Notes: generated from the letters alone by a model not told the origin. A DNA stretch of 64,000 nucleotides from Paenibacillus piri (GCF_004354045.1 NZ_SMRT01000003.1:389298-453297), one strand, 5' to 3'. Shown: positions 47,230 to 57,294, counted from the first letter of the stretch. Translations and numbers: made by a program.

Positions 47230-48501
47230 TTATTTCTTTGTCACCTCGGCGCCCCATGGGTACGTCTTGAGGAACGGATCCGGCTTCACCGGCTTGCCTG
47301 AATTCCATACTTCTTTAAATTGGCCGTCGGCCTGCACTTGGCCGATCCGGACTGTTTTGTATACGTGCTGATTTTCGCCGTCGATCGTTACTTTGCCGCC
47401 AGGGGCGTTGAATTCGATGCCTTTGGCCGCCGCCTTTACTTTTTCGACATCGAAGGAGCCCGCTTTTTTTACAGCCTCGGCCCACAGATAGACGCCGAAG
47501 TAACCGGCCTCGATCGGATCGTCAGTAACGCGGTCTTTACCGTATTTAGCCTTATAAGCTTCTACGAATTTTTTATTTTCAGGCGTGTCGGTCGTTTGAT
47601 AGTAATTCCACGCTGCGTAGTGGCCTTCCAGTACGGAGGCGCCGATCCCCCGGATTTCTTCCTCGGCGATACTGACCGATAGCGTGGTCAAATCTTTGGC
47701 GGTGATGCCCGCATCCTTCAACTGCTTGAAGAAAGCAACGTTGCTGTCGCCGTTCAATGTGTTGAATACAACGTCGGGCTTCTCCTTTTTAATTTTGCTG
47801 ATGATTGTGTTGTAATCGGTATGTCCGAGCGGTGTATATTCTTCGGCGATCAATGTGCCGCCTTCCGCTTTCAGCTGTTCTTTGATGATTTTATTGGCCG
47901 TTCTTGGGAAAACATAATCAGAGCCGAGCAGGAAAAATTTCTTTCCTTTGTTTTGAAGCAACCAGCTGACCGCCGGTACGATTTGTTGGTTGGTTGTTGC
48001 GCCCGTATAGAAAATGTACGGGGATGACTCGAGGCCTTCATACTGCACAGGATAGAAAAAGAGTCCTTTGTTTTGCTCGACAACGGGCAGCACCGCTTTA
48101 CGGCTTGCGGAAGTCCATCCGCCGAATATAACCGCCGTCTTATCTTTTTGCAGCAGCTTCTTCGTTTTTTCGGCGAAGGTCGGCCAATCGGATGCGCCGT
48201 CCTCGATAATCGGCTTCAGCTGCTTGCCGAGCACGCCGCCTGCTTTGTTGATCTCCTCGATAGCCATCATTTCGGCATCTTTTACCGAAACCTCGCTGAT
48301 GGACATCGTGCCGGTCAATGAGTGCAGAATGCCTACAGGCACCGCATCGTCTTTGCCCGCTTCGGGCTTGGCATCCGTTTTGGTTTCCGCCGCCGGCTTT
48401 GCAGCGGGAGCGGATTGTGTAGCGCAGCCCGCCAAAAGCATCGTAAGCGTCAAGCTGGCCGCCATAAAAGCTTTGATCCCTTTTCTTTTACCCAACAACA
48501 T
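47230..48501 (-). CDS. urtA: Urea ABC transporter substrate-binding lipoprotein UrtA
   Basis: 423 residues. Signal peptide with lipobox LLAGC (Cys 26), an Ala/Pro/Lys linker, then a type I periplasmic-binding fold with the UrtA-type segments [29 protein letters not shown] and [19 protein letters not shown] lies 9 nt before ATG 48501. First gene of the operon, driven from the promoter at 48684-48712. Confidence 0.95.
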   Translation of the reverse strand: MLLGKRKGIKAFMAASLTLTMLLAGCATQSAPAAKPAAETKTDAKPEAGKDDAVPVGILHSLTGTMSISEVSVKDAEMMAIEEINKAGGVLGKQLKPIIEDGASDWPTFAEKTKKLLQKDKTAVIFGGWTSASRKAVLPVVEQNKGLFFYPVQYEGLESSPYIFYTGATTNQQIVPAVSWLLQNKGKKFFLLGSDYVFPRTANKIIKEQLKAEGGTLIAEEYTPLGHTDYNTIISKIKKEKPDVVFNTLNGDSNVAFFKQLKDAGITAKDLTTLSVSIAEEEIRGIGASVLEGHYAAWNYYQTTDTPENKKFVEAYKAKYGKDRVTDDPIEAGYFGVYLWAEAVKKAGSFDVEKVKAAAKGIEFNAPGGKVTIDGENQHVYKTVRIGQVQADGQFKEVWNSGKPVKPDPFLKTYPWGAEVTKK

Positions 48502-48683
48502 GTTCAACCACTCCTTTAAAATAGATGGTGTGCCGCATGGAACGCTCCTGCATTGTTTTTGCAGATTATGTATTTGTAAGCGCATGGGCCACGGGGGACT
48601 GCCAAACGTAAGAACATGTCTGGGTGCTCTCGTCGGAAAAACATTTCGCGACAATGATGAGGGAAGGATTTCTTACATCTGTT

Positions 48684-48712
48684 ATCATAATTTTACGTTA
48701 TACAAATGTCAA
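48684..48712 (-). promoter_or_regulatory. Sigma-A promoter of urtABCDE
   Basis: On the minus strand TTGACA (48712-48707), 17-bp spacer, TATGAT (48689-48684). This gives a leader of about 175 nt before urtA. Confidence 0.7.
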
Positions 48713-48723
48713 TATACATTACA
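48707..48723. promoter_or_regulatory. TnrA/GlnR site overlapping the urt -35
   Basis: TGTCAATATACATTACA is an exact match to TGTNA-N7-TNACA. Its left half is the -35 hexamer of the urt promoter (centre near -38), a position that would block RNA polymerase if GlnR binds. Confidence 0.75.
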
Positions 48724-48856
48724 CAAAAATATTTCTAAATTACAAAAATGGGCATTTGTGTAAATAATAATTATCATTCGCATTAAATCATATTAACAAT
48801 ATGTGAAAAAACAGAAAATATGATATACAAAACTCACTTAAAGCTAACGCAGTCAA

Positions 48857-48885
48857 TTTACAATATGCAAGAAAGCGAATATAAT
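48857..48885 (+). promoter_or_regulatory. Sigma-A promoter of the urease operon
   Basis: TTTACA (48857-48862), 17-bp spacer, TATAAT (48880-48885); transcription would start near 48892, about 75 bases before ureA. Confidence 0.75.
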
Positions 48886-48917
48886 AAACATTATGGAAGG
48901 CCAATATTCGTGTTATA

Positions 48918-48934
48918 TGTTAGATAATATTACA
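48918..48934. promoter_or_regulatory. TnrA/GlnR site in the ure leader
   Basis: TGTTAGATAATATTACA is an exact match to TGTNA-N7-TNACA, at about +26 to +42 relative to the inferred transcription start, a roadblock position seen in TnrA/GlnR-repressed genes. Confidence 0.75.
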
Positions 48935-48965
48935 TTAAACAATTGGCTGAGGAGGTACACATTCT

Positions 48966-49271
48966 GTGCATTTAACCGAACGAGAAAAGGAAAAGCTGCT
49001 CGTTACCGTAGCCGCGGATTTGGCACGAAGACGTCTGCAGCGGGGTGTAAAGCTGAATTATCCCGAAAGCGTCGCCCTGATTACTTCCGAGATTATGGAA
49101 GGCGCGCGGGACGGGTTGACGGTTGCCCAATTGATGCAGTTCGGCACCACCATATTAAAAGCGGAGCAGGTGATGGAAGGGGTGCCCGAAATGATTCACG
49201 AGGTTCAAGTCGAAGCGACCTTTCCCGACGGGACAAAGCTCGTTACCGTTCATCATCCGATCACCCATTAA
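48966..49271 (+). CDS. ureA: Urease gamma subunit UreA
   Basis: 101 residues, the standard length. Starts [11 protein letters not shown] and carries NYPESVALI and QLMQFG, the hallmark of the gamma subunit. GTG start behind GAGGAGG. Structural subunit of the nickel urease that splits urea to ammonia and carbamate. First gene of ureABC-FGD. Confidence 0.96.
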   Translation: MHLTEREKEKLLVTVAADLARRRLQRGVKLNYPESVALITSEIMEGARDGLTVAQLMQFGTTILKAEQVMEGVPEMIHEVQVEATFPDGTKLVTVHHPITH

Positions 49272-49299
49272 TCACTTTCATGTAAAGGAGCTTACTATA

Positions 49300-49731
49300 A
49301 TGATTCCGGGAGAATATCGAACCCAAGCAGGCGAAATCGAACTGAACCAAGGTAAAAAAAAGGTACGCATCGTTGTGGTCAACAGCGGCGACCGCCCGAT
49401 TCAGGTAGGCTCGCATTTTCATTTTTTTGAAGTGAACCGCGCGCTGGCTTTTACCCGGGAGGACGCCTTCGGGATGCGGCTTGATATTCCGTCCGGGACA
49501 GCCGTCCGGTTCGAGCCGGGAGAAGCAAAGCCCGTGCAATTGGTGGAGTTGGGCGGGGCAAAGCTGTCTTATGGCTTGAACGGTCTGTCCCAAGGAGCGG
49601 CGCGGCACGGCGAGCTGCCGGACGAGGCGAAACGCCGCTTGGAGGCGTGGAAGCCTTCGACTGCAATGCAGGCTTCGCCTCAGCATAACGATAAGGAGGG
49701 CATTTCAGCGGATGGTCAAAATGGATCGTAA
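49300..49731 (+). CDS. ureB: Urease beta subunit UreB
   Basis: 143 residues. Contains IPGEY near the start, the conserved [19 protein letters not shown], and [19 protein letters not shown]. The C-terminal 20-30 residues extend beyond the usual beta subunit and overlap ureC by 20 bp, so coupling is likely. AAAGGAG precedes ATG 49300. Confidence 0.96.
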   Translation: MIPGEYRTQAGEIELNQGKKKVRIVVVNSGDRPIQVGSHFHFFEVNRALAFTREDAFGMRLDIPSGTAVRFEPGEAKPVQLVELGGAKLSYGLNGLSQGAARHGELPDEAKRRLEAWKPSTAMQASPQHNDKEGISADGQNGS

Positions 49732-51442
49732 AGCTTATGCCCAAACCTACGGGCCTACCGTCGGCGACGCGGTGCGGCTTGCCGATACCGGGCTGTGGGC
49801 GGAAATCGAACATGATTACACCGTGTACGGGGAGGAATGCAAGTTCGGCGGAGGCAAAGTAATCCGCGACGGAATGGGGCAGTCGAGCCGACATACCCGG
49901 CAGCAGGGCGTTCTCGATACGCTGATCACAAACGCGGTGATTATCGATCATTGGGGGATCGTTAAGGCCGATATCGGCATTCGGGACGGTGTCATCGTAG
50001 GTATCGGCAAAGCCGGCAACCCCGATTTGATGGACGGCGTCCAGCCGAACATGATCGTCGGGGCCGGAACGGAGGTCATTGCGGGCGAAGGGCGGATCGT
50101 CACGGCCGGCGGCATCGATACGCATATCCATTATATATGCCCGCAGCAGATCGAGACGGCGCTGTCCTCCGGCGTCACGACCATGATCGGCGGCGGCACA
50201 GGGCCGGCCGCCGGCACGAGCGCTACGACCTGCACGCCGGGCGCGTGGCATATGTACCGAATGCTGGAGGCGGCGGAAGCTTTCCCGATGAACCTCGGGT
50301 TCACAGGCAAGGGCAACGCTTCGTTTCCGGAGCCATTGATCGAGCAGGTGGAGGCAGGTGCCATCGGTCTCAAGCTGCATGAGGACTGGGGGACGACTCC
50401 GGCTGCGATCGACTGCTGTCTGAGCGTTGCCGATCGGTACGATGTGCAGGTAGCCATTCATACCGATACGCTGAATGAATCCGGATTCGTCGAGGATACG
50501 ATCGCCGCTATCGGCGGTCGAACGATTCATACGTATCATACGGAAGGTGCGGGAGGCGGGCATGCGCCGGATATTATCAAAATCGCAGCAGAGCTGAATG
50601 TGCTGCCGTCCTCCACGAATCCGACCCGTCCATATACAGTCAATACAATAGAGGAACATCTCGATATGCTGATGGTATGCCATCATCTCGACAGCCGAAT
50701 TCCGGAGGACGTTGCCTTTGCGGATTCGCGGATTCGGCCCGAAACGATCGCAGCTGAAGATATTTTGCACGACATGGGCGTGTTCAGCATGCTCAGCTCG
50801 GATTCGCAGGCGATGGGCCGGGTGGGAGAAGTTATTATCCGGACATGGCAAACCGCCGATAAAATGAAGCAGCAGCGCGGTTATTTGCCGTCCCCGGATG
50901 AGGAGAGCGAAGCCTCGTCGAATGCCGATAATTTTCGCATCAAACGCTATATTGCCAAGTATACGGTCAATCCCGCGATCACGCACGGCATCTCCCATCT
51001 GGTCGGCTCCGTCGAGGTAGGCAAGCTGGCCGACCTGGTGGTGTGGAGCCCTATGTTTTTCGGCATTAAACCGGAGATGGTGCTAAAGGGCGGAATGATC
51101 GCTTTCGCGCAAATGGGGGACCCGAATGCTTCCATACCGACGCCGCAGCCAGTCTTCGGGCGGCCGATGTTCGGGGCGTTCGGCAAGGCGCTGAACCATT
51201 GCATTACTTTCGTTTCCCAGGCCGCCTACGATGCCGGCGTACACCGGGAGCTGGGGCTGGCGAAGCGGATCGAGCCGGTGAAGAACTGCCGGAACGTGAC
51301 GAAGAAGGATATGATCCACAACGGCGAAACCCCGCGGATCGACGTGAACCCGGAAACGTACGAGGTCAAGGTTGACGGAACCGCGATTACATGCGAGCCG
51401 GCTAAGGAACTGCCGATGGCGCAGCGTTATTTTCTTTTTTAG
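49712..51442 (+). CDS. ureC: Urease alpha (catalytic) subunit UreC
   Basis: 576 residues with a complete active site: Ni ligands H138, H140, H250, H276 and D364, carbamylated K221 (LKLHEDWG), and the flap C323-H324 (MVCHHLD). ATG 49712 follows AAGGAGGG. Every catalytic residue expected from the Klebsiella and Bacillus enzymes is there, so the enzyme should be active once Ni is delivered by the accessory proteins. An R1 repeat begins 43 bp after its stop. Confidence 0.97.
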   Translation: MVKMDRKAYAQTYGPTVGDAVRLADTGLWAEIEHDYTVYGEECKFGGGKVIRDGMGQSSRHTRQQGVLDTLITNAVIIDHWGIVKADIGIRDGVIVGIGKAGNPDLMDGVQPNMIVGAGTEVIAGEGRIVTAGGIDTHIHYICPQQIETALSSGVTTMIGGGTGPAAGTSATTCTPGAWHMYRMLEAAEAFPMNLGFTGKGNASFPEPLIEQVEAGAIGLKLHEDWGTTPAAIDCCLSVADRYDVQVAIHTDTLNESGFVEDTIAAIGGRTIHTYHTEGAGGGHAPDIIKIAAELNVLPSSTNPTRPYTVNTIEEHLDMLMVCHHLDSRIPEDVAFADSRIRPETIAAEDILHDMGVFSMLSSDSQAMGRVGEVIIRTWQTADKMKQQRGYLPSPDEESEASSNADNFRIKRYIAKYTVNPAITHGISHLVGSVEVGKLADLVVWSPMFFGIKPEMVLKGGMIAFAQMGDPNASIPTPQPVFGRPMFGAFGKALNHCITFVSQAAYDAGVHRELGLAKRIEPVKNCRNVTKKDMIHNGETPRIDVNPETYEVKVDGTAITCEPAKELPMAQRYFLF

Positions 51443-51485
51443 ATTTCAGGATTGCGTTCATCCCCTAAGGATGGCGCAGCCGTTT

Positions 51486-51599
51486 ATCCGATTACGACTT
51501 AATCGGGTTAAGACCCCCACCTCTAAGGTGGGCCTTGAATCAGGTGGGGTAGAGTCCCCATCTGATTCCCCGATGTTCGGCGAAGCTGAACGAGTTCAC
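51486..51599 (-). repeat. R1 dispersed repeat, copy 2, between ureC and ureF
   Basis: 114 bp, inverted relative to the operon; the four hairpins described for copy 1 are conserved, with hairpin 4 extended to CCGATT/AATCGG. It shares a further 5 bp (CCGGA) beyond its GTGAAC end with copy 3. It occupies the interval where many urease operons carry ureE. Confidence 0.85.
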
Positions 51600-51658
51600 T
51601 CCGGACAATTCACTATATTAATAGTAGAAACACGATAATGGGGAGGGGAATACGGGCG

Positions 51659-52363
51659 ATGCTTCAGCAACCTTCAGCGGCTTTATGGCTCTCCTATGTG
51701 CAGCTGCTCGACTCCGCGCTGCCAATCGGCGGCTTCTCCCACTCCTTCGGACTGGAAACGCTGGTTCAGGAAGGGATCATCCGGCGGCCTGCCCAGTTGA
51801 AGCAATATATCGAAACGATGCTGTCGCAAAGCTGGGCTCCGATCGATGCCCTTGCGGTGAAGGCAGTGTACGTCTACTCGCCCGACGAGCAGTGGGATTC
51901 GCTGTGGCGGGCAGATCAAATGCAGCATGTTCAGCGGGCGGCAGCCGAAACGAGAGAAGGGGTCGTAAAGATGGGCAGGCGGCTGTACCAGCTGGCCCGT
52001 TCGATCTACCCGCAGCTGATGTGGGAGCCGCTGCAGACGGCGCTGCAGGAACGCCGCTGCCGCGGTACGCATCCGCTGATCCACGGCTGGGTCAGCCGCC
52101 AGCTGCAGGTGCCGCTCGATATGGCGGCCGAAGGCTATTTGTATGCATGTACGATGACATGCATCAACAGCGGTCTGCGGCTCATGTCCATCGGCCAGAC
52201 CGAAGGCCAGCGCCTGCTGGCGGAGCTGACGCCTGCAATCGCGCAGGCATGGCGGGAAGCGCGGCATCTGGATCCGCTCGAGGACGGCTTTGGCTGCACC
52301 CCGCAGGCGGACATTGCGATGATGCGCCATGAGGCGCTTTACTCAAGGCTTTTTATGTCATAA
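51659..52363 (+). CDS. ureF: Urease accessory protein UreF
   Basis: 234 residues. Recognised by LLDSALPIGGFSHSFGLET near the N-terminus and HPLIHGW-like and DIAMMRHE segments later. All-alpha accessory protein that bridges UreD-bound apo-urease and UreG. ATG 51659 lies about 10 nt behind GGGGAGGGG. Confidence 0.93.
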   Translation: MLQQPSAALWLSYVQLLDSALPIGGFSHSFGLETLVQEGIIRRPAQLKQYIETMLSQSWAPIDALAVKAVYVYSPDEQWDSLWRADQMQHVQRAAAETREGVVKMGRRLYQLARSIYPQLMWEPLQTALQERRCRGTHPLIHGWVSRQLQVPLDMAAEGYLYACTMTCINSGLRLMSIGQTEGQRLLAELTPAIAQAWREARHLDPLEDGFGCTPQADIAMMRHEALYSRLFMS

Positions 52364-52397
52364 CCTTTAAAACCATAACGAATAGGAGGACATGTCT

Positions 52398-53060
52398 ATG
52401 TGTCAGGGAGGAACGCATCACCATCATGAATGGGAAACACCGGAGCAGCATCAATTGAACCGGCCTATGCGGATCGGTATCGGAGGACCGGTAGGCTCTG
52501 GCAAAACAGCGCTTGTGGAGAGGCTCGCGCGCAAGCTGAACGACAAGTACAGCATTGCGGTAATCACAAACGATATTTATACGAAAGAAGATGCCAACAT
52601 CCTGATTCGTTCCGAAGCGCTGCCGGCGGAGCGTATTATCGGCGTAGAAACGGGCGGCTGCCCGCATACCGCAATCCGCGAGGACGCATCGATGAATTTT
52701 GAGGCGATAGAGGAGCTGGAAAATCGGTTTTCGCATCTGGACATCATTTTTATCGAAAGCGGCGGCGACAATCTGGCTGCAGCTTTCAGCCCTGAGCTGG
52801 TGGACCGGTTTATTTATATTATCGACGTGGCCCAGGGCGAAAAAATTCCCCGCAAAGGCGGCCCGGGCATTATCCGCTCCGACATGCTGGTCATTAACAA
52901 GATCGACCTTGCGCCTCATGTAGGCGCCAGCCTGAAAGTGATGGAGGAGGATACGCTGAAAATGCGCGGCGAACGCCCGTTTATTTTCTCCAATTTGTTC
53001 GATGGTCAAGGGCTCGACGATATCGTCCAGTGGGTGGAGCGGGAATACGATCATGCCTAA
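52398..53060 (+). CDS. ureG: Urease accessory GTPase UreG, His-rich N-terminus
   Basis: 220 residues. P-loop GPVGSGKT (30-37), the SIMIBI-class metal motif ETGGCPH and EAIEELE, and NKIDLA. The first residues [12 protein letters not shown] form a possible extra nickel site, notable because no UreE metallochaperone is encoded here. ATG 52398 lies 8 nt behind AGGAGG; ATG 52392 is too close to it. Confidence 0.95.
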   Translation: MCQGGTHHHHEWETPEQHQLNRPMRIGIGGPVGSGKTALVERLARKLNDKYSIAVITNDIYTKEDANILIRSEALPAERIIGVETGGCPHTAIREDASMNFEAIEELENRFSHLDIIFIESGGDNLAAAFSPELVDRFIYIIDVAQGEKIPRKGGPGIIRSDMLVINKIDLAPHVGASLKVMEEDTLKMRGERPFIFSNLFDGQGLDDIVQWVEREYDHA

Positions 53061-53958
53061 TGTAACCGGCTGCGTCACGGCCTCCTTCACGGCGGCCGGG
53101 GAGCAGACCCGGCTAAGCGGCAGATATCATGCTTACCCGCTCAAAATCGCCAAAGCTTTTCCGTTCCCCGAAGGACAGCTGGGCGTTTATGTGATGGACG
53201 CGTCGCCAGGCGTTATGGCCGGTGACCGGTATGTGCTGGACTGGACGTTTGGCGAGCAGACGGACGTCTATATCACTAATCAGTCCTACACGAAGGTTCA
53301 CCCTGCCCGCGATAGCGATGCCGGTGCCGCAGCGCGGCCAAGCAGTCAGGAGCAGCGGCTTACGCTCGGGCGCGACAGCTATGTGGAATATATGCCGGAG
53401 CCGCTGATGCTGTATAAGGACGCTGTGTTTTACAGCGCTACCGACATTCGGATGGATGCCGGCTCGGTATTGATTTATGCCGATGCGGTCTGTCCCGGGC
53501 GGACGTACCGGGGAGAGCTTTTTCAGTATGGGCTGTATCAGAATCGGCTTACCGTTACTTACGACGGTGAATTGATTTATTGCGCCAAGCAGCGGATTCA
53601 GCCTGCAGCCCAAGGCTTGCGGCTGAATGCCATCGGCGGCTGGGCGGAGCATACGCATGCCGGCTCTCTTTGCGTTTTCAGCGACCGGGTCGATGCGGCG
53701 TTTATCGAGGCGTTAAAAGATTTTCTGGAAGAACGAAACAAGGAGCATGATTCGCCGCTTCGGAATAATATGACGGCGGGCCAAGCTTCACGGCCCGGGG
53801 CACCGCTTTACTTCGGCATTAGCCGAACTTATAAATACGGGCTCGTGCTTTCGGTTATCGGCAGCAAAATGTATGAAATTCAGGAGCTAATGACCGCGGC
53901 GTGGCAGTTTACAAGGCAGCGGCTGTTTGCGAAGCCTGTTCTGAATGTCCGCAAATAG
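53053..53958 (+). CDS. ureD: Urease accessory protein UreD (UreH)
   Basis: 301 residues. UreD family features: [29 protein letters not shown] and [13 protein letters not shown]. Scaffold of the urease activation complex. ATG 53053 overlaps the end of ureG by 8 bp; the frame runs further up inside ureG without a ribosome site. Last gene of the operon. Confidence 0.93.
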   Translation: MPNVTGCVTASFTAAGEQTRLSGRYHAYPLKIAKAFPFPEGQLGVYVMDASPGVMAGDRYVLDWTFGEQTDVYITNQSYTKVHPARDSDAGAAARPSSQEQRLTLGRDSYVEYMPEPLMLYKDAVFYSATDIRMDAGSVLIYADAVCPGRTYRGELFQYGLYQNRLTVTYDGELIYCAKQRIQPAAQGLRLNAIGGWAEHTHAGSLCVFSDRVDAAFIEALKDFLEERNKEHDSPLRNNMTAGQASRPGAPLYFGISRTYKYGLVLSVIGSKMYEIQELMTAAWQFTRQRLFAKPVLNVRK

Positions 53959-54000
53959 CAGAATCAAAACCATTCGAATGCAGCAGTTGAATAGGGAATG

Positions 54001-54052
54001 CAGCCATAGGCCTTCGTCCGCAGCACCAGGCGGCAGACGGGGCCTATGGCTG
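54001..54052 (+). terminator. Hairpin after the urease operon
   Basis: Perfect 12-bp outer stem CAGCCATAGGCC/GGCCTATGGCTG with a partly self-pairing 28-nt loop, 42 bases after the ureD stop; followed by TGTTTG rather than a T-run. Confidence 0.55.
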
Positions 54053-54107
54053 TTTGACGTGCGCATACCCATGCCTCCCTGTGCGCAAAGTAAAATCTGG
54101 GAAGCCA

Positions 54108-54174
54108 AACCCTACATCCATCCCTCCCAACGCTCAAACGTATATCCTGCACCAGGGACGCCGCAAGGCGCTTT
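54108..54174 (+). repeat. R3 tail fragment
   Basis: Matches the 3' part of R3a: ACATCCATCCCTCCC, then CGCTCAAACGTATATCCT, ending GACGCCGCAAGGCGCTTTT, a small hairpin plus T-run. The small ORF and giant hairpin of R3 are absent. The rest of the 517-bp gap before ctaB shows no gene I can support. Confidence 0.65.
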
Positions 54175-54475
54175 TCAAATCCGCCGGTTCGGCCTGGATC
54201 GGATCGCTTTTAAAATGGAAACAAGCTTATTTGGCTATAATGAGGAAGCGGACTTGGCGACACTTGAGTCCGGAAAGAAGATCGACGAGACGCCGCCATA
54301 TATAAATCGACAATATTTTGAACTCGCATCCCGGTTTGTTGTCAAATAGGTGCAGGGTTGTTATTATAGAGAAGATATAAGAGGACACGGCATGTTCTGT
54401 TCATTATAACCAGACGAAACGACGTCGGTTTCGATGTTGACTTTTCGATGAAAAGTTTTAGGAGGTACTTTAATC

Positions 54476-55423
54476 GTGGACGATCAAATGAGGCTTAACC
54501 TCAACAATACGGCAGATTCTACAGACGCAGCGGTGTCCGAATCGGTTGACCAGGGTCCCGTCACTTGGAGGGATTTTGTCCAGTTGGCCAAACCGGGCAT
54601 TATTTTTTCCAATTCGATTACCGCATTCGGCGGGTTTTGGGTTGCATCGGGCTGGCATATTAATTGGCTGCAAATGATTTATACGATGATCGGTACGGCG
54701 CTTGTTATGGCTTCCGGCTGCGTGCTCAACAATTATTTGGACCGCGATATGGACATCAAGATGGCGCGGACCCAAAATCGGGCGCTCCCCAGCGGCAAAA
54801 TCTCTCCGCAGGTCGTGATGATGTACGGCATTATTCTCGGCGTTATCGGTGTATTGGGGCTCGGGCTGCTTGTTAATCCGATGTCGGCACTGCTAGGGCT
54901 TATCGGACTGTTCGTTTATGTATGGATATACACGGCTTGGTTTAAACGGACATCGGTATGGAGCACTGTGGTCGGCAGCATCTCCGGTGCAATGCCCCCG
55001 GTAATCGGTTATTGCGCGGTCCGTAACGATATTGACGCAGGCGCGATTATTTTGTTCGGCATTTTGTTCTTGTGGCAGCCGCCACATTTTTGGGCGCTCG
55101 GCATTCGCCGGATGGAGGAATACCGCGCTGCTGGCTTCCCGCTGCTGCCTGTCGTTAGAGGGACGTTTATAACGAAGATCAGCATGATCCGCTACATCGT
55201 TCTGCTTGTTCCCTTGTCGCTGCTGCTTTATGTATATGGCTACGTGAATGTGTTTTATTTTTACGCGGCGGTTGTTATGGGGCTTTATTGGGCTTTTCTG
55301 TGTATTAAAGGCTTCAAGGCTCAGGACGAAGAATTGTGGGCCAAAAAAATGTTTATTTACTCCATCAATTATTTGACAGTTATGTTTATTATTATGGTTA
55401 TAACAACCGTTGCGGTTTCGTAA
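54476..55423 (+). CDS. ctaB: Protoheme IX farnesyltransferase (heme O synthase)
   Basis: 315 residues, about nine membrane helices. Prenyltransferase motif NYLDRDMDIKMARTQNR (aspartate-rich site) and FLWQPPHFWALGI are diagnostic of CtaB/CyoE. Converts heme B to heme O for terminal oxidases. GTG start behind TAGGAGG. The other ctaA-G genes are not adjacent; the SCO1-like gene downstream fits a cytochrome oxidase assembly theme. Confidence 0.95.
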   Translation: MDDQMRLNLNNTADSTDAAVSESVDQGPVTWRDFVQLAKPGIIFSNSITAFGGFWVASGWHINWLQMIYTMIGTALVMASGCVLNNYLDRDMDIKMARTQNRALPSGKISPQVVMMYGIILGVIGVLGLGLLVNPMSALLGLIGLFVYVWIYTAWFKRTSVWSTVVGSISGAMPPVIGYCAVRNDIDAGAIILFGILFLWQPPHFWALGIRRMEEYRAAGFPLLPVVRGTFITKISMIRYIVLLVPLSLLLYVYGYVNVFYFYAAVVMGLYWAFLCIKGFKAQDEELWAKKMFIYSINYLTVMFIIMVITTVAVS

Positions 55424-55599
55424 TCCTTTAAATTGAAGTACGGCGTTCATCCCATGGCAGCATGGGATATTTTTTTGGAAATCCGGTGAAGAAGCGGAGA
55501 GCCGGATCGTTCCGGCGGGACATCTGTGCAAGGAGAAATGATTCGCTCGCGCAGCGGGCATGGATTCACCGGACTTATAGATAAAGGATGGGGAGCTGT

Positions 55600-56217
55600 A
55601 TGAATTCAAAAGCGCAAAGCAACGCATTTAAAATTATCGTTTCGGTAGTTCTGTTGGCAATGATCGGGGTTTTCGGCTATATGCTGCTCAAGGGAAACGA
55701 CACCAAGATGGGCGTCATCAAGAAAGCACCCGATTTTAAGCTGGAAAATATGGACGGCAGACAGATCGGCTCCGCTGATTTGGAAGGCAAGGCCAAGCTT
55801 GTTTATTTCTTCTATTCGACTTGTCCCGACGTTTGCTCGCCGACTACGTATACGATTTCGAAAATTCAGGATTCGCTTGTAAAAAAAGGCGGCTTTGGCG
55901 ATAAAACGGCAATCGTTTCGATTTCATTCGATCCTGCCAATGATACAAAGGAGCAGCTTAAGGAGTTTTCCGGCCGGTTTCATGCCGACCCGAAAGGCTG
56001 GTATTTCCTTCGGGGCGAAGAAGCATCGATCATCGATCTGGCCCAAAAGTTCGGCGTCACCGTCATTAAAGACAAGCAAGGAGGTACGTTTACGCATAAC
56101 AATGTCATTTTGCTGGTGGATAAAAAGGGCGATCTGCGAACGTACTATGTTGGCAGCGATCCGGATTTGGATGTGGAAAAAATCGCTCAAGATATGATTA
56201 AGCTTACGAAAGAATAA
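55600..56217 (+). CDS. SCO1/SenC-family copper-binding protein
   Basis: 205 residues. One N-terminal membrane anchor (about 10-30), then a thioredoxin-like domain with the copper site C75-PDV-C79 and a distal His in GTFTHNN. Delivers copper to, or reduces, the Cu-A centre of cytochrome oxidase. ATG 55600 is preferred over 55588 because GGATGGGGAG is correctly spaced. Follows ctaB, consistent with oxidase assembly; in Bacillus the homologue is ypmQ. Confidence 0.9.
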   Translation: MNSKAQSNAFKIIVSVVLLAMIGVFGYMLLKGNDTKMGVIKKAPDFKLENMDGRQIGSADLEGKAKLVYFFYSTCPDVCSPTTYTISKIQDSLVKKGGFGDKTAIVSISFDPANDTKEQLKEFSGRFHADPKGWYFLRGEEASIIDLAQKFGVTVIKDKQGGTFTHNNVILLVDKKGDLRTYYVGSDPDLDVEKIAQDMIKLTKE

Positions 56218-56263
56218 TGATAAGGCAACGACTCTGACGTTGTTCAACCGATGATCATAATAT

Positions 56264-56614
56264 TTAAAAAGCCGGGTCCTGCTGAGGGTATACGATAAAC
56301 TCTTCCAGGCCGGCTTTTTCCAGCTGCTGGATTAAATATTCGTCCGGCGTTCCTTCTACTCCTGCGTAACCTCTCCTCGTATAAATTTGATCCGAATCGG
56401 GAAACGTATCCCGTAAAATGCCGCGAATTTTTTTTCCGGACGCATCGTTATCGGTAAATAAGTAAATGTCGTTTTGACCCGCTTTCTTTTTTAAAGCTTC
56501 CAGCCTTTCGTTATTTAACGTGCCGTAGGTGCATAAAATCGTAATTTCGTCGTTCAAAAGGCGGCGCAGCCTGCTTTTGTCGTTTTTTCCTTCTACAATA
56601 ATTGTAATCGGCAT
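56264..56614 (-). CDS. Small Toprim-domain protein
   Basis: 116 residues consisting of little but a Toprim fold: catalytic Glu in IIVEGKND (E8) and the D55-N-D57 pair (YLFTDNDASGKK), as in RNase M5 and primases. Much shorter than RNase M5 (about 180) and without its C-terminal domain. The biochemical role is unknown; nuclease or nucleotidyl-transfer chemistry on structured RNA or DNA is what Toprim residues allow. ATG 56614 lies 8 nt behind GAGGGGTG. It stands alone, next to the R3 and hairpin-module repeats. Confidence 0.8.
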   Translation of the reverse strand: MPITIIVEGKNDKSRLRRLLNDEITILCTYGTLNNERLEALKKKAGQNDIYLFTDNDASGKKIRGILRDTFPDSDQIYTRRGYAGVEGTPDEYLIQQLEKAGLEEFIVYPQQDPAF

Positions 56615-56722
56615 CAGTAAAGCACCCCTCATTTGTATCCGTTGCTTCTTTTTTGTAGTATAACCAGTTTTGCTCTTTGTTCCAAGCGTTTATCAAGTCC
56701 TATTCTGATGTTATAAGTAAAA

Positions 56723-57060
56723 CGCCTTGCGGCGTCCTTGGTGTAGGATATACGTTTGAGCGTGGGGAGGGATGGATGTGGGGTTACAGCCGTTGTTGAA
56801 GTCGTGTTCCTTCGATTAGACTGGAGAGGGGGAACACGACTTCAAAGACGGCCCGTAAACTTTCCACCCCACATCCATACCCTCTTACTGTTCTACTCTT
56901 GTGTCTCCTGCTACCTCTTTTTTAACTAGCCGGTCTTCGATCCGGTATTTTCATAACCATGCACACCTTTGTCGTATCCCGGGTACATGGCTCCGCCGCA
57001 AGCTTCACATGCGAATTGCGGAGGCACTTCCGGGTCTCCATCATCCATCCTATCGAAGTC
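56723..57060 (-). repeat. R3a element: small ORF, giant hairpin, terminator
   Basis: Read on the minus strand: decayed CxxC mini-gene (57048-56890), a hairpin with outer 13-bp stem (56866-56878/56772-56784) and inner 20-of-22-bp stem (56831-56852/56789-56810; core GGAACACGACTTCAA), the conserved tail CGCTCAAACGTATATCCT, and CGCC-GCAA-GGCG plus TTTT. Inverted relative to R3b at 57400-57757. Confidence 0.75.
56926..57048 (-). pseudogene. Small CxxC protein of R3a, frameshifted
   Basis: Encodes 40 residues beginning MDDGDPEVPPQF, then CEACGG and MYPGYDKGVHGYE before shifting frame. Compared with R3b, two extra bases (GAAAATACC for GAATACC) break it; without them the frame continues YRIEDR.VKKEV to a stop near 56890, about 53 residues. 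The CxxC suggests a small zinc or thiol protein. No function is recognised. Confidence 0.5.
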
Positions 57061-57232
57061 CCGGATCACACTAAGCGGTATTTGTTTCCCATGCTACTTC
57101 ACAAAATTTTCCCAATGGTTATAATCATCAAAAAATATTTGTCGTAAAATAATGGTCTTCATAACTCTACTTACCAAAAAACTTAAAAAGGGGAACACCT
57201 TGGTTCCCGGATTTTATACTTTCTTTTATGTT

Positions 57233-57294
57233 AAAATAACCTCTATCGAGGTCTATCCAAGATGAGCGACCGCGATTTAAATGTAGGTTTTCTT
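57233..57294 (+). repeat. Hairpin module A, solitary
   Basis: 62 bp, same length as the A module at 33228-33289; inner CCTC-TATC-GAGG hairpin, ATGAGCGACCGCG segment and AGGTTTTCTT end are conserved, while the left arm has drifted to AAAATAACCT. R3b follows. The hairpin GGGAAC-N6-GTTCCC at 57192-57209 lies just before it. Confidence 0.7.

Noticed and set aside
48502..48683. Riboswitch in the urtA leader
   Set aside because: The 175-nt leader shows no terminator-antiterminator pair or known aptamer motif; the TnrA/GlnR box explains regulation.
53945..54349. 134-codon open frame after ureD
   Set aside because: It runs through the terminator hairpin and the R3 tail, overlaps ureD and has no ribosome site or family character.
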